18,566 nt of DNA from Actinocrinis sp035650855 (GCF_035650855.1 NZ_DASRGV010000400.1:1-18566), one strand, 5' to 3'; shown: positions 1 through 7,790, counted from the first letter of the stretch. A program made the numbers and translations. The notes: a model not told the origin generated them from the letters alone.

Positions 1-31
1 TTCACCACGACGCTGCACACGGCCTAAGCTG

Positions 32-88
32 TCGCGGCGTCAGTTGCGTGCGGCGTTAATTGTGTGCGGCGTTAATTGTGTGCGGCGT
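32..88. repeat. 16-base tandem repeat, about 3.5 copies
   Basis: Two identical copies of GTGCGGCGTTAATTGT lie at 48-63 and 64-79. A partial third copy (GTGCGGCGT) follows at 80-88, and a degenerate copy precedes at 32-47 (11 of 16 bases match). The array ends about 40 bases before the ribosome binding site of the next gene, so it lies in that gene's promoter or leader region. The TTAATT cores are among the few AT-rich stretches nearby. Whether it binds a regulator or is simple slippage cannot be told. Confidence 0.85.
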
Positions 89-142
89 CACGGCAGGCAC
101 GGCAGTCATTGCCGACGCGGTGGCGTAACGGAGGGAGCACTG

Positions 143-1288
143 GTGAGCGGGATCCTTCAGGGCGCCCTGGGCGGCAGCCGGGCGCTGCTGCTCGGCTGGT
201 TCCTGCCCAGTGCTATCAATATCCTGCTGTACGGAGCACTGGTCGACCCGCGGCACAGCGGCTTCGACGCATTGAGCGGAGGAAGCGGTGATGCCGCGCG
301 GCCGGCGCTGTACGCGCTCACCGGGACCCTTGTGCTCGGCCTGCTGCTCGCATCGCTGCAAACTCAGCTGTACCGGCTGCTTGAAGGCTACCTCGCTTGG
401 CCGGACAGCCTGTTTCGCGCGGTAGTCCGCAGACATTTGTCGCGTAAGCACCTGCTGCAGAACCGCTTACAGGCGGCGATGCTCGTGCAGGCGGAGGCCG
501 CCGGACCGCTTTCCGCCGAGTACGCCGCCGCTCTTGCCGCCTCTCGTGCCCACCCGGTGACCGGCCGGTATGTCGATCGGGACGCGCGGCGCGGACCGGT
601 GTGGCTGGCGATCCTGGAGGAAAGGCTGAATCGGTACCCGGTGGACGATCGCCAATTCGCCGCGACCCGCCTCGGCAACGCGATCCGGCGCTTGGAAGAG
701 TACGGATACGACCGCTTCCGCCTGGACACCCAAGTGGTCTGGCACGAGCTGATCGCCGTGGCGCCGGAGCAGGCCCGGAAGCAGGCCGAGGACTCGCGCA
801 CCGGGGTCGACTTCTTCGTCTGCCTGCTCTACGGCCACCTGCTCGTGGCGGCGGCCGCGTTCCTGCGGCTCGGCTTCGGCAGTCCGCATCCGGCCTGGAA
901 GCTGTGGGCGCTCGCGGGCGTGCTCCTCGCGCTCATTCCGGTCTGGTACCGGACCGCGGTGGTGGCCACAGACGACTGGACCGGCTCGGTGAAGGCCCTG
1001 GTCGACCTCGGACGCAAGCCGCTGGCCGAGGCGTTGGGGCTGGAGCTGCCGGGGTCGCTGGCGGCCGAGCGCAGCATGTGGACGCTGGCCGGAGGCTTGA
1101 CTTCAAGCCCTTATTCGGAGCAGGCCGGGCAGCTGGACCCCTTCCGCGCCCCGGCCACGCGCGACGGCGGCAAGGCGGATGCCGCTACCGAGGCCGGAGC
1201 CGACGCCGGGTCCGAGGACGGAGCCGAGGCCGAGGTCGCGATCGAGGCACGAGGCGAGGGCGTGACGGAAGCGGCTACGCCGTCGTAG
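143..1288 (+). CDS. Membrane protein of unknown function with acidic Ala/Glu-rich tail
   Basis: The function is not recognised. The GTG at 143 is chosen because GGAGGG at 130-135 stands 7 bases upstream; the frame stays open further 5' but runs into the tandem repeat. The 381-residue product has two hydrophobic segments near the N-terminus (about residues 12-32 and 55-75). A basic, Arg-rich soluble stretch of about 160 residues follows, then two more hydrophobic segments (about 230-255 and 260-285). The last 45 residues are Ala/Glu/Asp/Gly-rich low complexity. This suggests a four-helix inner-membrane protein with a large cytoplasmic middle. No catalytic motif is visible. Its last 14 bases overlap the end of the convergent transporter gene, so no terminator separates the two. 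Confidence 0.75.
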   Translation: MSGILQGALGGSRALLLGWFLPSAINILLYGALVDPRHSGFDALSGGSGDAARPALYALTGTLVLGLLLASLQTQLYRLLEGYLAWPDSLFRAVVRRHLSRKHLLQNRLQAAMLVQAEAAGPLSAEYAAALAASRAHPVTGRYVDRDARRGPVWLAILEERLNRYPVDDRQFAATRLGNAIRRLEEYGYDRFRLDTQVVWHELIAVAPEQARKQAEDSRTGVDFFVCLLYGHLLVAAAAFLRLGFGSPHPAWKLWALAGVLLALIPVWYRTAVVATDDWTGSVKALVDLGRKPLAEALGLELPGSLAAERSMWTLAGGLTSSPYSEQAGQLDPFRAPATRDGGKADAATEAGADAGSEDGAEAEVAIEARGEGVTEAATPS

Positions 1289-2183
1289 AGCTGTGCTGGA
1301 GCCGGTCCGATGGCTCGTCTCCGGCCTTGTCCTGCGCCGGGCTCTGGCCGGAGGCCAGCGGCGAGCGCGCCAGCTCGATATAGCCGATCGCGATCGCGAT
1401 CAGGCCCAGCATCTCCGGCACCAGCCACCAGCCGAAGCGCATGTCCTCCGCGAACAGCAGGACGCCGTAGCACGAGCTGATCAGCGCGTCGCCGATCGTC
1501 AGCATCGGCTGCGAGGCGACCAGGGTGCCCGCTTGCAGCGCGTTCTGCAGCAGGAACAGCGAGCCGACTCCGGCCGCCGCGGTCGCGTAGAGCTGCCAGG
1601 TGCTGAAGAACGCGGCCGGACCGTCCGCGAGCGCGGACATGGCCTGCTTCATCAGCGCCGCGGTCAGCGCGTATCCGCAGGCCGCGGCCAGGCCCAGGAG
1701 AGCGGCCCGAGGCTCGCCGCGCGCCCGCAGCGCCGAGACCAGCAGCACCGCCTCGAAGCCGCCGGTGGCGATCAGCGCCAGGACCCAGAGCTGGTTGGAC
1801 GGCCGGTCGATGCCACCGGACGGAGCCGCCGCGGCCAGGGCAACGGCGAGGCCGACGGTGACCGCGGCGACCGCGGCCCACGTGCGGCGCGGCAGCCGGT
1901 GCCGGAAGAGCATGCCGGCGATCAGCAGCGCCAGCGGCAGTTCGATGATGAAGATGGGCTGTACCAGCGCGACCGGTCCGGTGCCCAGCGCCGCGGCCTG
2001 GAACAGCGCCGCCGCGCCGACCATGCCGATCCCGGCCAGCCAGATCCGCCGGCGCACCAGATAGGCGAAGAGGGACAGCCGGAAGGCGCCGTCCGAGGGT
2101 GCCTCGCTCGCGGCCCGGCGTTGAAACACCGAGGCCGAGGCATTGCTGAGCGCCGTCAGCACCGCGAACAAGACACAGATCAC
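1275..2183 (-). CDS. DMT-superfamily (EamA-like) transporter
   Basis: The 302-residue protein is almost entirely hydrophobic, with about nine or ten predicted helices and short loops, as expected for drug/metabolite transporter superfamily exporters. The first helix begins directly at the start (MICVLFAVLTALSNASASV). Polar breaks such as ALSNASASVFQRRAA, and a second half with the same pattern (LTIGDALISSCYGVLLFAED), fit the two-fold EamA repeat. The GTG at 2183 is the only plausible start: a stop codon lies in frame about 40 bases upstream and GGGAAG precedes it by 9 bases. It lies 126 bases downstream of the amidase on the same strand and could be co-transcribed. The substrate is unknown. 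The hydrophilic C-terminal tail of about 30 residues overlaps the convergent upstream gene. Confidence 0.85.
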   Translation of the reverse strand: MICVLFAVLTALSNASASVFQRRAASEAPSDGAFRLSLFAYLVRRRIWLAGIGMVGAAALFQAAALGTGPVALVQPIFIIELPLALLIAGMLFRHRLPRRTWAAVAAVTVGLAVALAAAAPSGGIDRPSNQLWVLALIATGGFEAVLLVSALRARGEPRAALLGLAAACGYALTAALMKQAMSALADGPAAFFSTWQLYATAAAGVGSLFLLQNALQAGTLVASQPMLTIGDALISSCYGVLLFAEDMRFGWWLVPEMLGLIAIAIGYIELARSPLASGQSPAQDKAGDEPSDRLQHSSTTA

Positions 2184-2309
2184 GAAAATCAGCTTCCCGC
2201 TCCGCCGCCCCCGACACGCGGCTCACTGCCCTATGACGCGAATGAACGACTCCCGTCGATGAATTGTTCCCGGCGTGGTAACCGCGCGGGCAGCGGCGCG
2301 CGGCCTGCG

Positions 2310-3737
2310 CTAAACGGCGTATTCCGGCGCGTGCCTCGCCCACGGCCGCGCCGCTTCGAGCTGCGCCGCCAACGCGAGTAGCCGCTGCTCGCCGCCCGGC
2401 CGCGCGACCAGCTGGACGCCCAGCGGCCAGCCTCCCGGGTCGTGTACACCGGCCGGCACGTTCATCGCGGGCCATCCGGCGATGTTCCACGGCCCGAGCA
2501 GCTGACCGACCAGGACGCTGGTGATCGCGTTGCGCACGGCCGCGCGCTCGCCGTAGCGGCGCGCGAACGGCGGCGGCACCGCGACTGCCGGGAGAACGAG
2601 CACGTCAACGTCGCCGAGGAACGCGTCGGCGGCGCCGCTGCGCCAACGCTCGCGCGCTCCGCCGCCGCCGAAGTGCGCCGCGTTCAGCACGCGTCCGATG
2701 GCGGCCATCTGGCGCGTGGAGCGGTCCAGCTTCGTATGGTCGAGCTTGCGCGCGTCCTCGTGCGCGCAGGAAAACCAGGTGCGCAGCGCCGCGGGTCCGA
2801 GCCACATCGGGTAACGGGCGGTGTGCCGGCTGACGGTGTGTCCGACGCTCGCGAGCAGGTCGCCGGTCTCGATGACGGCCGCCTCACAGCGATGATCGAT
2901 GGGCAGACCGAGCTGCGTAGGACGCACTGACACGCCGACCCGCACAGTCTTTGAATCCGCGCCCTTTGAATCCAAGCCACTTGAATCCGCGCCGTTCGAG
3001 GCGGCATCGTCGAGTTCCGCCAGCTCCGGGTCGTCCGCCATCACCGACAACGCGAGCGCGGCGTCGCGCACCGTCGTGGCCAGTGGTCCGTTCTCGGAGA
3101 GCCCGTACCAGGGCACGCTGCCGTCCTCGTTGAGCAGCGGCGGCACCACCCCGGCCCCCGGCTTGATCCCGACCAGCCCGCACAAGGACGCCGGAATCCG
3201 GATCGAGCCCAGCCCGTCGTTTCCGTGCGCGATGGGGACCAGGGCCGCAGAGACGGCGGTCGCGCTGCCGCCGGACGAGCCGCCGGAGGTGGTCTGGCGG
3301 TTCCACGGATTCCTGGCGATGCCGTAGACGCTGTCCGACATCGGCATGAGGCACAGTTCGGGCACGTTGGTCAGCCCGACCACGATCGCGCCGGCCGCGC
3401 GCAGCCGCGCCACGACCGGATGGTCCGACTCGTTGGTCGCCTCAGAACTCGCGGACGAGCCGTTGCGGGTCTGCTCCCCGGCCACCGGGACGTTGTCCTT
3501 GATCGCGACGGGCACCCCGGCCAGCGGCAGCTCCCCCAGGTCCGAACGCGCGGCGAGCGCGTCGGCCTCGGCCAGCGCCTCCTCGTGCCGCACCTTGCGG
3601 AACGCGCCAAGCTGCGGGTTCAGCCGCTCGATCCGGTCAAGGTGCTGCTGTACCACGCGCCGCGGCTGCGCTTCGCCGCGGCGTACGGCGTCAGCGATCT
3701 GCTGTGCGCTGCGGCCGATCCAGCTCTCCGAGTCCAT
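2310..3737 (-). CDS. Amidase-signature family hydrolase
   Basis: The 475-residue protein carries the full amidase signature. The catalytic Lys is at residue 80 (VAIKDN), the cis-Ser at about 154 in the Gly/Ser-rich motif (SGGSSGGSA), and the nucleophile Ser at 178 (GSIRIPAS). Length and layout match stand-alone amidases related to GatA and to 6-aminohexanoate/aryl-amide hydrolases. It should hydrolyse a carboxamide to acid and ammonia in the cytoplasm; the true substrate cannot be read. No gatB or gatC is adjacent, so a tRNA amidotransferase role is unlikely. Residues 244-263 contain a pentapeptide-type insert (GADSS, GLDSK, GADSK) encoded by a 15-base tandem repeat, probably a surface loop. 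The ATG at 3737 has only a weak Shine-Dalgarno sequence. It is divergent from aroQ. Confidence 0.92.
   Translation of the reverse strand: MDSESWIGRSAQQIADAVRRGEAQPRRVVQQHLDRIERLNPQLGAFRKVRHEEALAEADALAARSDLGELPLAGVPVAIKDNVPVAGEQTRNGSSASSEATNESDHPVVARLRAAGAIVVGLTNVPELCLMPMSDSVYGIARNPWNRQTTSGGSSGGSATAVSAALVPIAHGNDGLGSIRIPASLCGLVGIKPGAGVVPPLLNEDGSVPWYGLSENGPLATTVRDAALALSVMADDPELAELDDAASNGADSSGLDSKGADSKTVRVGVSVRPTQLGLPIDHRCEAAVIETGDLLASVGHTVSRHTARYPMWLGPAALRTWFSCAHEDARKLDHTKLDRSTRQMAAIGRVLNAAHFGGGGARERWRSGAADAFLGDVDVLVLPAVAVPPPFARRYGERAAVRNAITSVLVGQLLGPWNIAGWPAMNVPAGVHDPGGWPLGVQLVARPGGEQRLLALAAQLEAARPWARHAPEYAV
2949..3008. repeat. 15-base tandem repeat inside the amidase gene
   Basis: Four in-register 15-base units occupy 2949-2963, 2964-2978, 2979-2993 and 2994-3008. 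The first three share the core TTGAATCC (units CTTTGAATCCGCGCC, CTTTGAATCCAAGCC and ACTTGAATCCGCGCC) and the fourth is diverged. On the coding (minus) strand they give a repeated five-residue unit, [N/S/K]-G-[A/L]-D-S. The unit length is a multiple of three, so copy-number change would keep the reading frame. The stretch is more AT-rich than its surroundings. Confidence 0.85.
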
Positions 3738-3821
3738 GCCCGTAGGCTCGACCGGCGACGGCTTCGCGTCAACCGGGCGGGGGCGCGTGCGAACCGGCGG
3801 CGCAGGCGGGAAGATCTACCC

Positions 3822-4280
3822 ATGCCTTCCGTTCTGATCGTCAACGGCCCGAACCTCAACCTGCTGGGCACCCGCGAGCTCGGGATCTACGGCGCGCACA
3901 CGCTCGCGGACGTCGAGGCGATGTGCCACAAGGCCGCGGCCGCGCTCGGCTTGCAGGCGGAGTGCCGCCAGTCCAACCACGAGGGCCAGCTGGTCGACTG
4001 GCTTCAGGAGGCCGGGGCGGAGCAGCAGGCGGGGCGGCTGATCGGTGCGGTACTGAACGCGGGGGCGTATACGCACACGTCGATCGCTCTGCACGACGCG
4101 ATCAAGGGCGCGCACCTGCGCGTCATCGAGCTGCACATCTCCAACGTCCACGCACGCGAGAGCTTCCGGCACCACTCGTACATCTCGCCGGTCGCCGCCG
4201 GCATCATGGTCGGCTTCGGCGTCGAGGGCTATCCGCTCGCCATCCAGGGCCTGCACCGCCTCGCGACCGCGCAGAGCTAG
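3822..4280 (+). CDS. aroQ: 3-dehydroquinate dehydratase, type II
   Basis: This gene makes the enzyme that dehydrates 3-dehydroquinate to 3-dehydroshikimate, the third step of the shikimate pathway, in the cytoplasm. The 152-residue product has the standard length and motifs of the type II class: NGPNLN near residue 8, Arg18 and the catalytic Tyr23 (RELGIYG), the QSNHEGQLVDW segment, LNAGAYTHTS, and ELHISNVHARE with the catalytic His. The ATG at 3822 is preceded by GCGGGAAGA at a suitable distance. It is divergent from the amidase (84-base gap) and 74 bases before the P450 on the same strand. No other aro gene is in view. Type II enzymes in actinomycetes may serve biosynthesis or quinate breakdown; the context does not decide. 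Confidence 0.95.
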   Translation: MPSVLIVNGPNLNLLGTRELGIYGAHTLADVEAMCHKAAAALGLQAECRQSNHEGQLVDWLQEAGAEQQAGRLIGAVLNAGAYTHTSIALHDAIKGAHLRVIELHISNVHARESFRHHSYISPVAAGIMVGFGVEGYPLAIQGLHRLATAQS

Positions 4281-4354
4281 CGCACACTCCCCTTTTCCGC
4301 CGCTTTAGCGTCCGCGCGCACTCTCCTGTCGTCTCACACGGGAGGAAGCACGCA

Positions 4355-5596
4355 ATGGCCGAAACGACGATTATTGACACAGCCGACCCGGCCACCGACG
4401 CCGGAGCGCAGCTGCCGCTCTTCCCCTTCGAGGGCGTCTCCCCTGGCGACGACTATGTCGCGCAGTACAAGACGTACCGGCAGCAGTGCCCGGTGCCGAA
4501 GGTGCGGCTCGCCAACGGCGGCGAAGCCTACGTCGTGATGCGGCACGCCGACACCCGGCGGGTCCTCGCCGAGCCGGTGTTCGACCGCGAAGGCTGCATG
4601 GACCCCTCGGTCCCGCTGCTGCTGGAGGGCTCGCGGATTCCCGGCCTGCTGGTCAACATCGAGGGCAGGGAACACCTGCGCCAGCGCAAGCTGACCGTCA
4701 GGGCATTCACTCCCGGCAAGGTGGCGCAGTTCCGCCCGCGCATCGAGCAGATCGCCAACGCGCTGGTGGACGCGATGCTGGAGCAGGGTCCGCCGGCCGA
4801 CTTCGTCACCTCCTTCGGCACCCCGTTCCCGGCGCAGCTGATCTTCGAGATCTTCGGCGTGCCGACCACCGACATCGGCCGCCTGATGGACTGGCTGACC
4901 AAGATCCTCTCCTTCGGCAGGTTCACCCCCGAGGAGCAGGGCCAGGCCTTCCAGGAGGTGACCGGGTACTTCGCCGCGCTGGTCGCGCGCAAGCGGGCCG
5001 AGCCCGGCGACGACCTGACCAGCGCGCTGATCCAGGCCCGCGACGGGGACGACAAGTTCACCGACGAGGAGCTGGTCTCCAACATCTGGGTCAACGTCAG
5101 CGGCGGCACGGTCGCCTCGTCCAACATCCTGCCGAACATGATCGCGACCTTCAGCCGGCACCCGGACCAGTGGGAGCTGTTGAAGCAGCGCCCTGAGCTG
5201 ATCCCCAACGCGGTCGAGGAGGTGCTGCGGTACGTCGCCGCCGCCACGACCAGCTTCGAGCGGATCACCACCGAGCCGGTCGAGCTGAGCGGCACGGCGC
5301 TGCCCAAGGGTTCGGTGCTCATCCCGCTGCTGGCCTCCGCGAACTTCGACGCCGACGCTTACCGCGAGCCGGAGCGCTTCGACGTGACCCGCAAGCTGGA
5401 GAGCCCGCACCTGGGCTACGGCCACGGCCCGCACCGCTGCGTCGGCGCCCCGCTCGGCACCGCGGAGCTCGAGGTCGCGCTCGAAGTGCTGGTGGCCCGG
5501 ATACCGAACCTGCGCGTGGCCATCCCGCACGACCAGCTGCCGTGGGACGAGGGCGTGGCCATGCGCCGGCTGGTGTGCCTGCCGGTGACCTGGTGA
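4355..5596 (+). CDS. Cytochrome P450
   Basis: The 413-residue product is a soluble bacterial class I type P450. The heme-ligand loop is YGHGPHRCVG with Cys362 as thiolate ligand; the usual Phe of FGxGxHxCxG is Tyr. The K-helix ExxR is Glu289/Arg292 (EEVLR), and REPERFDVTR is the PERF-like segment. The I-helix is unusual: by spacing to the following RHPDQ, the (A/G)Gx(D/E)T(T/S) motif reads G250-G-T-V-A-S255, so the acidic residue is Val253 and the conserved Thr is Ala254. The ATG at 4355 has the strong site GGGAGGA at 4340-4346. No ferredoxin or reductase gene is adjacent, so electrons must come from elsewhere. The substrate is unknown, and neighbouring aroQ does not clearly indicate one. A 15-base tandem duplication spans the stop codon. 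Confidence 0.95.
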   Translation: MAETTIIDTADPATDAGAQLPLFPFEGVSPGDDYVAQYKTYRQQCPVPKVRLANGGEAYVVMRHADTRRVLAEPVFDREGCMDPSVPLLLEGSRIPGLLVNIEGREHLRQRKLTVRAFTPGKVAQFRPRIEQIANALVDAMLEQGPPADFVTSFGTPFPAQLIFEIFGVPTTDIGRLMDWLTKILSFGRFTPEEQGQAFQEVTGYFAALVARKRAEPGDDLTSALIQARDGDDKFTDEELVSNIWVNVSGGTVASSNILPNMIATFSRHPDQWELLKQRPELIPNAVEEVLRYVAAATTSFERITTEPVELSGTALPKGSVLIPLLASANFDADAYREPERFDVTRKLESPHLGYGHGPHRCVGAPLGTAELEVALEVLVARIPNLRVAIPHDQLPWDEGVAMRRLVCLPVTW

Positions 5597-5613
5597 CCTG
5601 TGACCTGGTGACG
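5584..5613. repeat. 15-base tandem duplication over the P450 stop codon
   Basis: GGTGACCTGGTGACC (5584-5598) is followed directly by TGTGACCTGGTGACG (5599-5613), with 13 of 15 bases identical. The P450 stop TGA (5594-5596) lies in the first copy. The second copy fills most of the 24-base gap to the end of the convergent acyl-CoA dehydrogenase gene. No hairpin terminator is visible in this gap. Confidence 0.75.
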
Positions 5614-5620
5614 CCCGGTC

Positions 5621-6844
5621 TTATCGGTACGCGGACTGGCCGGTGAGCGCCTGGCCGACCACCAGGGTGTGGATCTCCTCGGTGCCCTCATAGGTGAGCA
5701 CTGATTCGAGGTTGTTGGCGTGGCGGATCGGCGAGTAGTCGAGCGAGACGCCGTTCGCGCCGAGGATGGTCCGGCACTCGCGGGCGATCTCGATCGCCTG
5801 GCGCACGTTGTTCAGCTTGCCCGCGCTGACCTGCTCGGGCCGGATCCGGCCGGCGTCCTTGAGCCGGCCGAGGTGCAGCGCGAGCAGCATCGCGGTGTTC
5901 AGCGACACGGCCATGCCGGCGAGCTTGCGCTGGGTGAGCTGGAAGGCGCTGATCGGCCTGCCGAACTGCACTCGCTGATCGGCGTACTCAAGGGCGGTCT
6001 GGAGGCAGTCGCGGGCCGCGCCCACCGCGCCGAACAGGATGCCGAAGCGCGCCTCGTTCAGGCAGGACAGCGGCGCGCCGAGGCCGCGGGCTTCCGGCAG
6101 CCGCGCCGCGTCCGGGAGGCGCACGTCCTCGAAGACCAGCTCGGAGGTGACCGACGCGCGCAGCGACTGCTTGTTCTCGATGTCGCGGGTGCTGAAACCG
6201 GGCGTGCCGCGGGGCACCAGGAAGCCGCGGATGCCGTCCTCGGTGCCGGCCCAGACCGTGGCCACGTCGGCGATGCCGCCGCTGGTGATCCACATCTTCG
6301 CGCCGTTGAGGATCCAGTCGCCGCCCGCGCCGCCCTGCTGTACCGCGCGGGTGCGCATGTTGGCCGGGTCCGAGCCGAAGTCCGGTTCGGTCAGGCCGAA
6401 GCAGCCGATCGCCTCGCCCGCGGCCAGCCGCGGGAGCCACTGCTGGCGCTGCTCCTCGGTGCCGTAGCGGCGGATCGAGTACATCGAGAGCGAACCCTGC
6501 ACGGACACGAAGCTGCGCAGCCCGGAGTCGGCCGCCTCCAGTTCAAGGCAGGCCAGACCGTACGCCGTCGCGCTCGTGCCCGCGCAGCCGTAGCCCTCAA
6601 GGTGCATGCCGAGCAGGCCCAGCTCGCCCAGCTCGGGGACCAGGTCGCGCGGGAAGTGCCCGCGCTCGAACCAGCCCCCGATGTGCGGCCGCACCCGATC
6701 GGCCAGCAGCTCGCGCACCGACCGCTGGATGGCCCGCTCCTCCTCCCCCAGCAGGGAGGAGATGTCCAGCAGGTCCAGCGGGTCGGCCATCGGACCCGGT
6801 GCGGCGCTCGCCTTCGCCGGGGTCTTCTTCGCGGTCTCGGTCAC
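5621..6844 (-). CDS. gcdH: Acyl-CoA dehydrogenase, glutaryl-CoA dehydrogenase type
   Basis: The 407-residue flavoprotein has the acyl-CoA dehydrogenase fold motifs: CFGLTEPDFGSDPANM (FAD/substrate region), WITSGG, and QLTQRKLAGM. The catalytic base is Glu386 in LTYEGTEEIH, the position used in glutaryl-CoA dehydrogenase. Arg110 in ADSGLRSFVSVQGSL matches the arginine that binds the glutaryl carboxylate in human GCDH (SGYRSAMSVQSSL). This favours glutaryl-CoA oxidation and decarboxylation to crotonyl-CoA (lysine/tryptophan breakdown) over a plain fatty acyl-CoA substrate. The GTG at 6844 gives a short Lys/Ala-rich leader; an ATG 18 codons later (6790) is the alternative, and neither has a strong ribosome site. 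No pathway partner is adjacent, and it is convergent with the P450. Confidence 0.88.
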   Translation of the reverse strand: MTETAKKTPAKASAAPGPMADPLDLLDISSLLGEEERAIQRSVRELLADRVRPHIGGWFERGHFPRDLVPELGELGLLGMHLEGYGCAGTSATAYGLACLELEAADSGLRSFVSVQGSLSMYSIRRYGTEEQRQQWLPRLAAGEAIGCFGLTEPDFGSDPANMRTRAVQQGGAGGDWILNGAKMWITSGGIADVATVWAGTEDGIRGFLVPRGTPGFSTRDIENKQSLRASVTSELVFEDVRLPDAARLPEARGLGAPLSCLNEARFGILFGAVGAARDCLQTALEYADQRVQFGRPISAFQLTQRKLAGMAVSLNTAMLLALHLGRLKDAGRIRPEQVSAGKLNNVRQAIEIARECRTILGANGVSLDYSPIRHANNLESVLTYEGTEEIHTLVVGQALTGQSAYR

Positions 6845-6885
6845 ACCGTTATCTGTATCACCCGGCTGTCTCGATCACCCGGCCG

Positions 6886-6919
6886 CTACCCCTTCACCGC
6901 CCTTATCCCTTCACGGCTC
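6886..6919. repeat. 17-base imperfect duplication at the end of the permease gene
   Basis: CTACCCCTTCACCGCCC (6886-6902) and TTATCCCTTCACGGCTC (6903-6919) match at 13 of 17 positions. The second copy is the last codons and stop of the MalG-like permease read on the minus strand (AVKG then TAA). The first copy lies just beyond the stop and carries TAG in the equivalent place. It looks like a duplicated gene end. Confidence 0.55.
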
Positions 6920-7790
6920 CGGTCAGGCCGCCGACGATGCGCCGTTCCGCGATCGCCAGGAAGGCGAGGGCGGGCACCATGGACAGGCCGGTGAACGCCA
7001 GGATCTTCGCGGTGTCCTGCGTGTACTGGGTCTGGAAGTTCGCCACACCCAGCGGCAGGGTGAAGTTGTTCTGGTCGTTGAACGCCAGCAGCGGCAGCAG
7101 GTACGCGTTCCAGCTGGTCACGAACGCCAGGATGCCGACCGTGATCAGCGCCGGCCGGGAGAGCGGCAGCAGGATGCGCCAGTAGAAGCCGAGCCGGCTC
7201 GTACCGTCGATCATCGCGGCGTCCTCGATCTCCGCGGGGATGGCCCGCATGAACGGCCGCAGGATCACGATCGTGGCCGGCAGCGAGAAGGCGGACTCCG
7301 GGATCGCCACGCCCCACCAGTGCTCCAGCATGTGCAGGTCGTGCAGCAGCAGGAACAGCGGCAGCGCCGCGACGCCGATCGGGAACAGCAGGCCGATCGT
7401 GAAGAAGCTGTAGAACGCCTCGCGGCCCCGGAAGTGGTAGCGCGAGAGCGCGTAGGCCGCCATCGAGCCGACTCCGACCGCGATCGCGGTGGCCACCACC
7501 GCGATCAGGAGGCTGTTGTAGATGTTGCGCCAGAACTGCGCGTTGCCCAGGACGCTGGTGTAGTTCGACCACACCCAGTGGTGCGGCACCAGGGCCGCGG
7601 GATCCGAGTTGAGCTCCGCGTTGGTGCGGAAGCCGCCGAGGACCACGAACAGCAGCGGCACCACGGTGAGCCCGACGACGAGGATCCCCACCAGATAGGC
7701 CACCCAGGTGCGGCCCTCGCCGGGACCACCGCGTCCGCGGCGCCGGGGGGCGGCCGGCCTGACCGCCGGAGTGTTCACGGTCGCTGACAT
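6903..7790 (-). CDS. Carbohydrate ABC transporter permease, MalG-like (CUT1)
   Basis: The 295-residue inner-membrane protein has a basic N-terminal tail, a first helix at about residues 30-52 and about six helices in all. The EAA loop that docks the ATPase is clear: EIEDAAMIDGTSRLGFYW followed by RILLPLSRPAL. The segment LAFVTSWNAYLLPL and the short C-terminal tail ending in GAVKG are typical of MalG-family subunits. It is the last gene of the sugar operon, starting 4 bases after the upstream permease stop (7795), with GGTGGGGTGA as ribosome site. It should pair with the MalF-like protein to move a sugar or short oligosaccharide inward. The operon contains no ATPase gene. Confidence 0.95.
   Translation of the reverse strand: MSATVNTPAVRPAAPRRRGRGGPGEGRTWVAYLVGILVVGLTVVPLLFVVLGGFRTNAELNSDPAALVPHHWVWSNYTSVLGNAQFWRNIYNSLLIAVVATAIAVGVGSMAAYALSRYHFRGREAFYSFFTIGLLFPIGVAALPLFLLLHDLHMLEHWWGVAIPESAFSLPATIVILRPFMRAIPAEIEDAAMIDGTSRLGFYWRILLPLSRPALITVGILAFVTSWNAYLLPLLAFNDQNNFTLPLGVANFQTQYTQDTAKILAFTGLSMVPALAFLAIAERRIVGGLTGAVKG

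Noticed and set aside
1..27. A frame ending FTTTLHTA and stop at the left edge, possibly the end of an upstream gene
   Set aside because: Only eight codons are visible, too few to call a gene, although the position is compatible with one.
2310..3737. The amidase as GatA of the tRNA amidotransferase complex
   Set aside because: No gatB or gatC nearby, and the insert and the sequence around the nucleophile fit a stand-alone amidase better.
4334..5530. 398-residue minus-strand frame opposite the P450
   Set aside because: Shadow frame: low-complexity Arg/Val/Asp/Leu composition opposite a clear P450.
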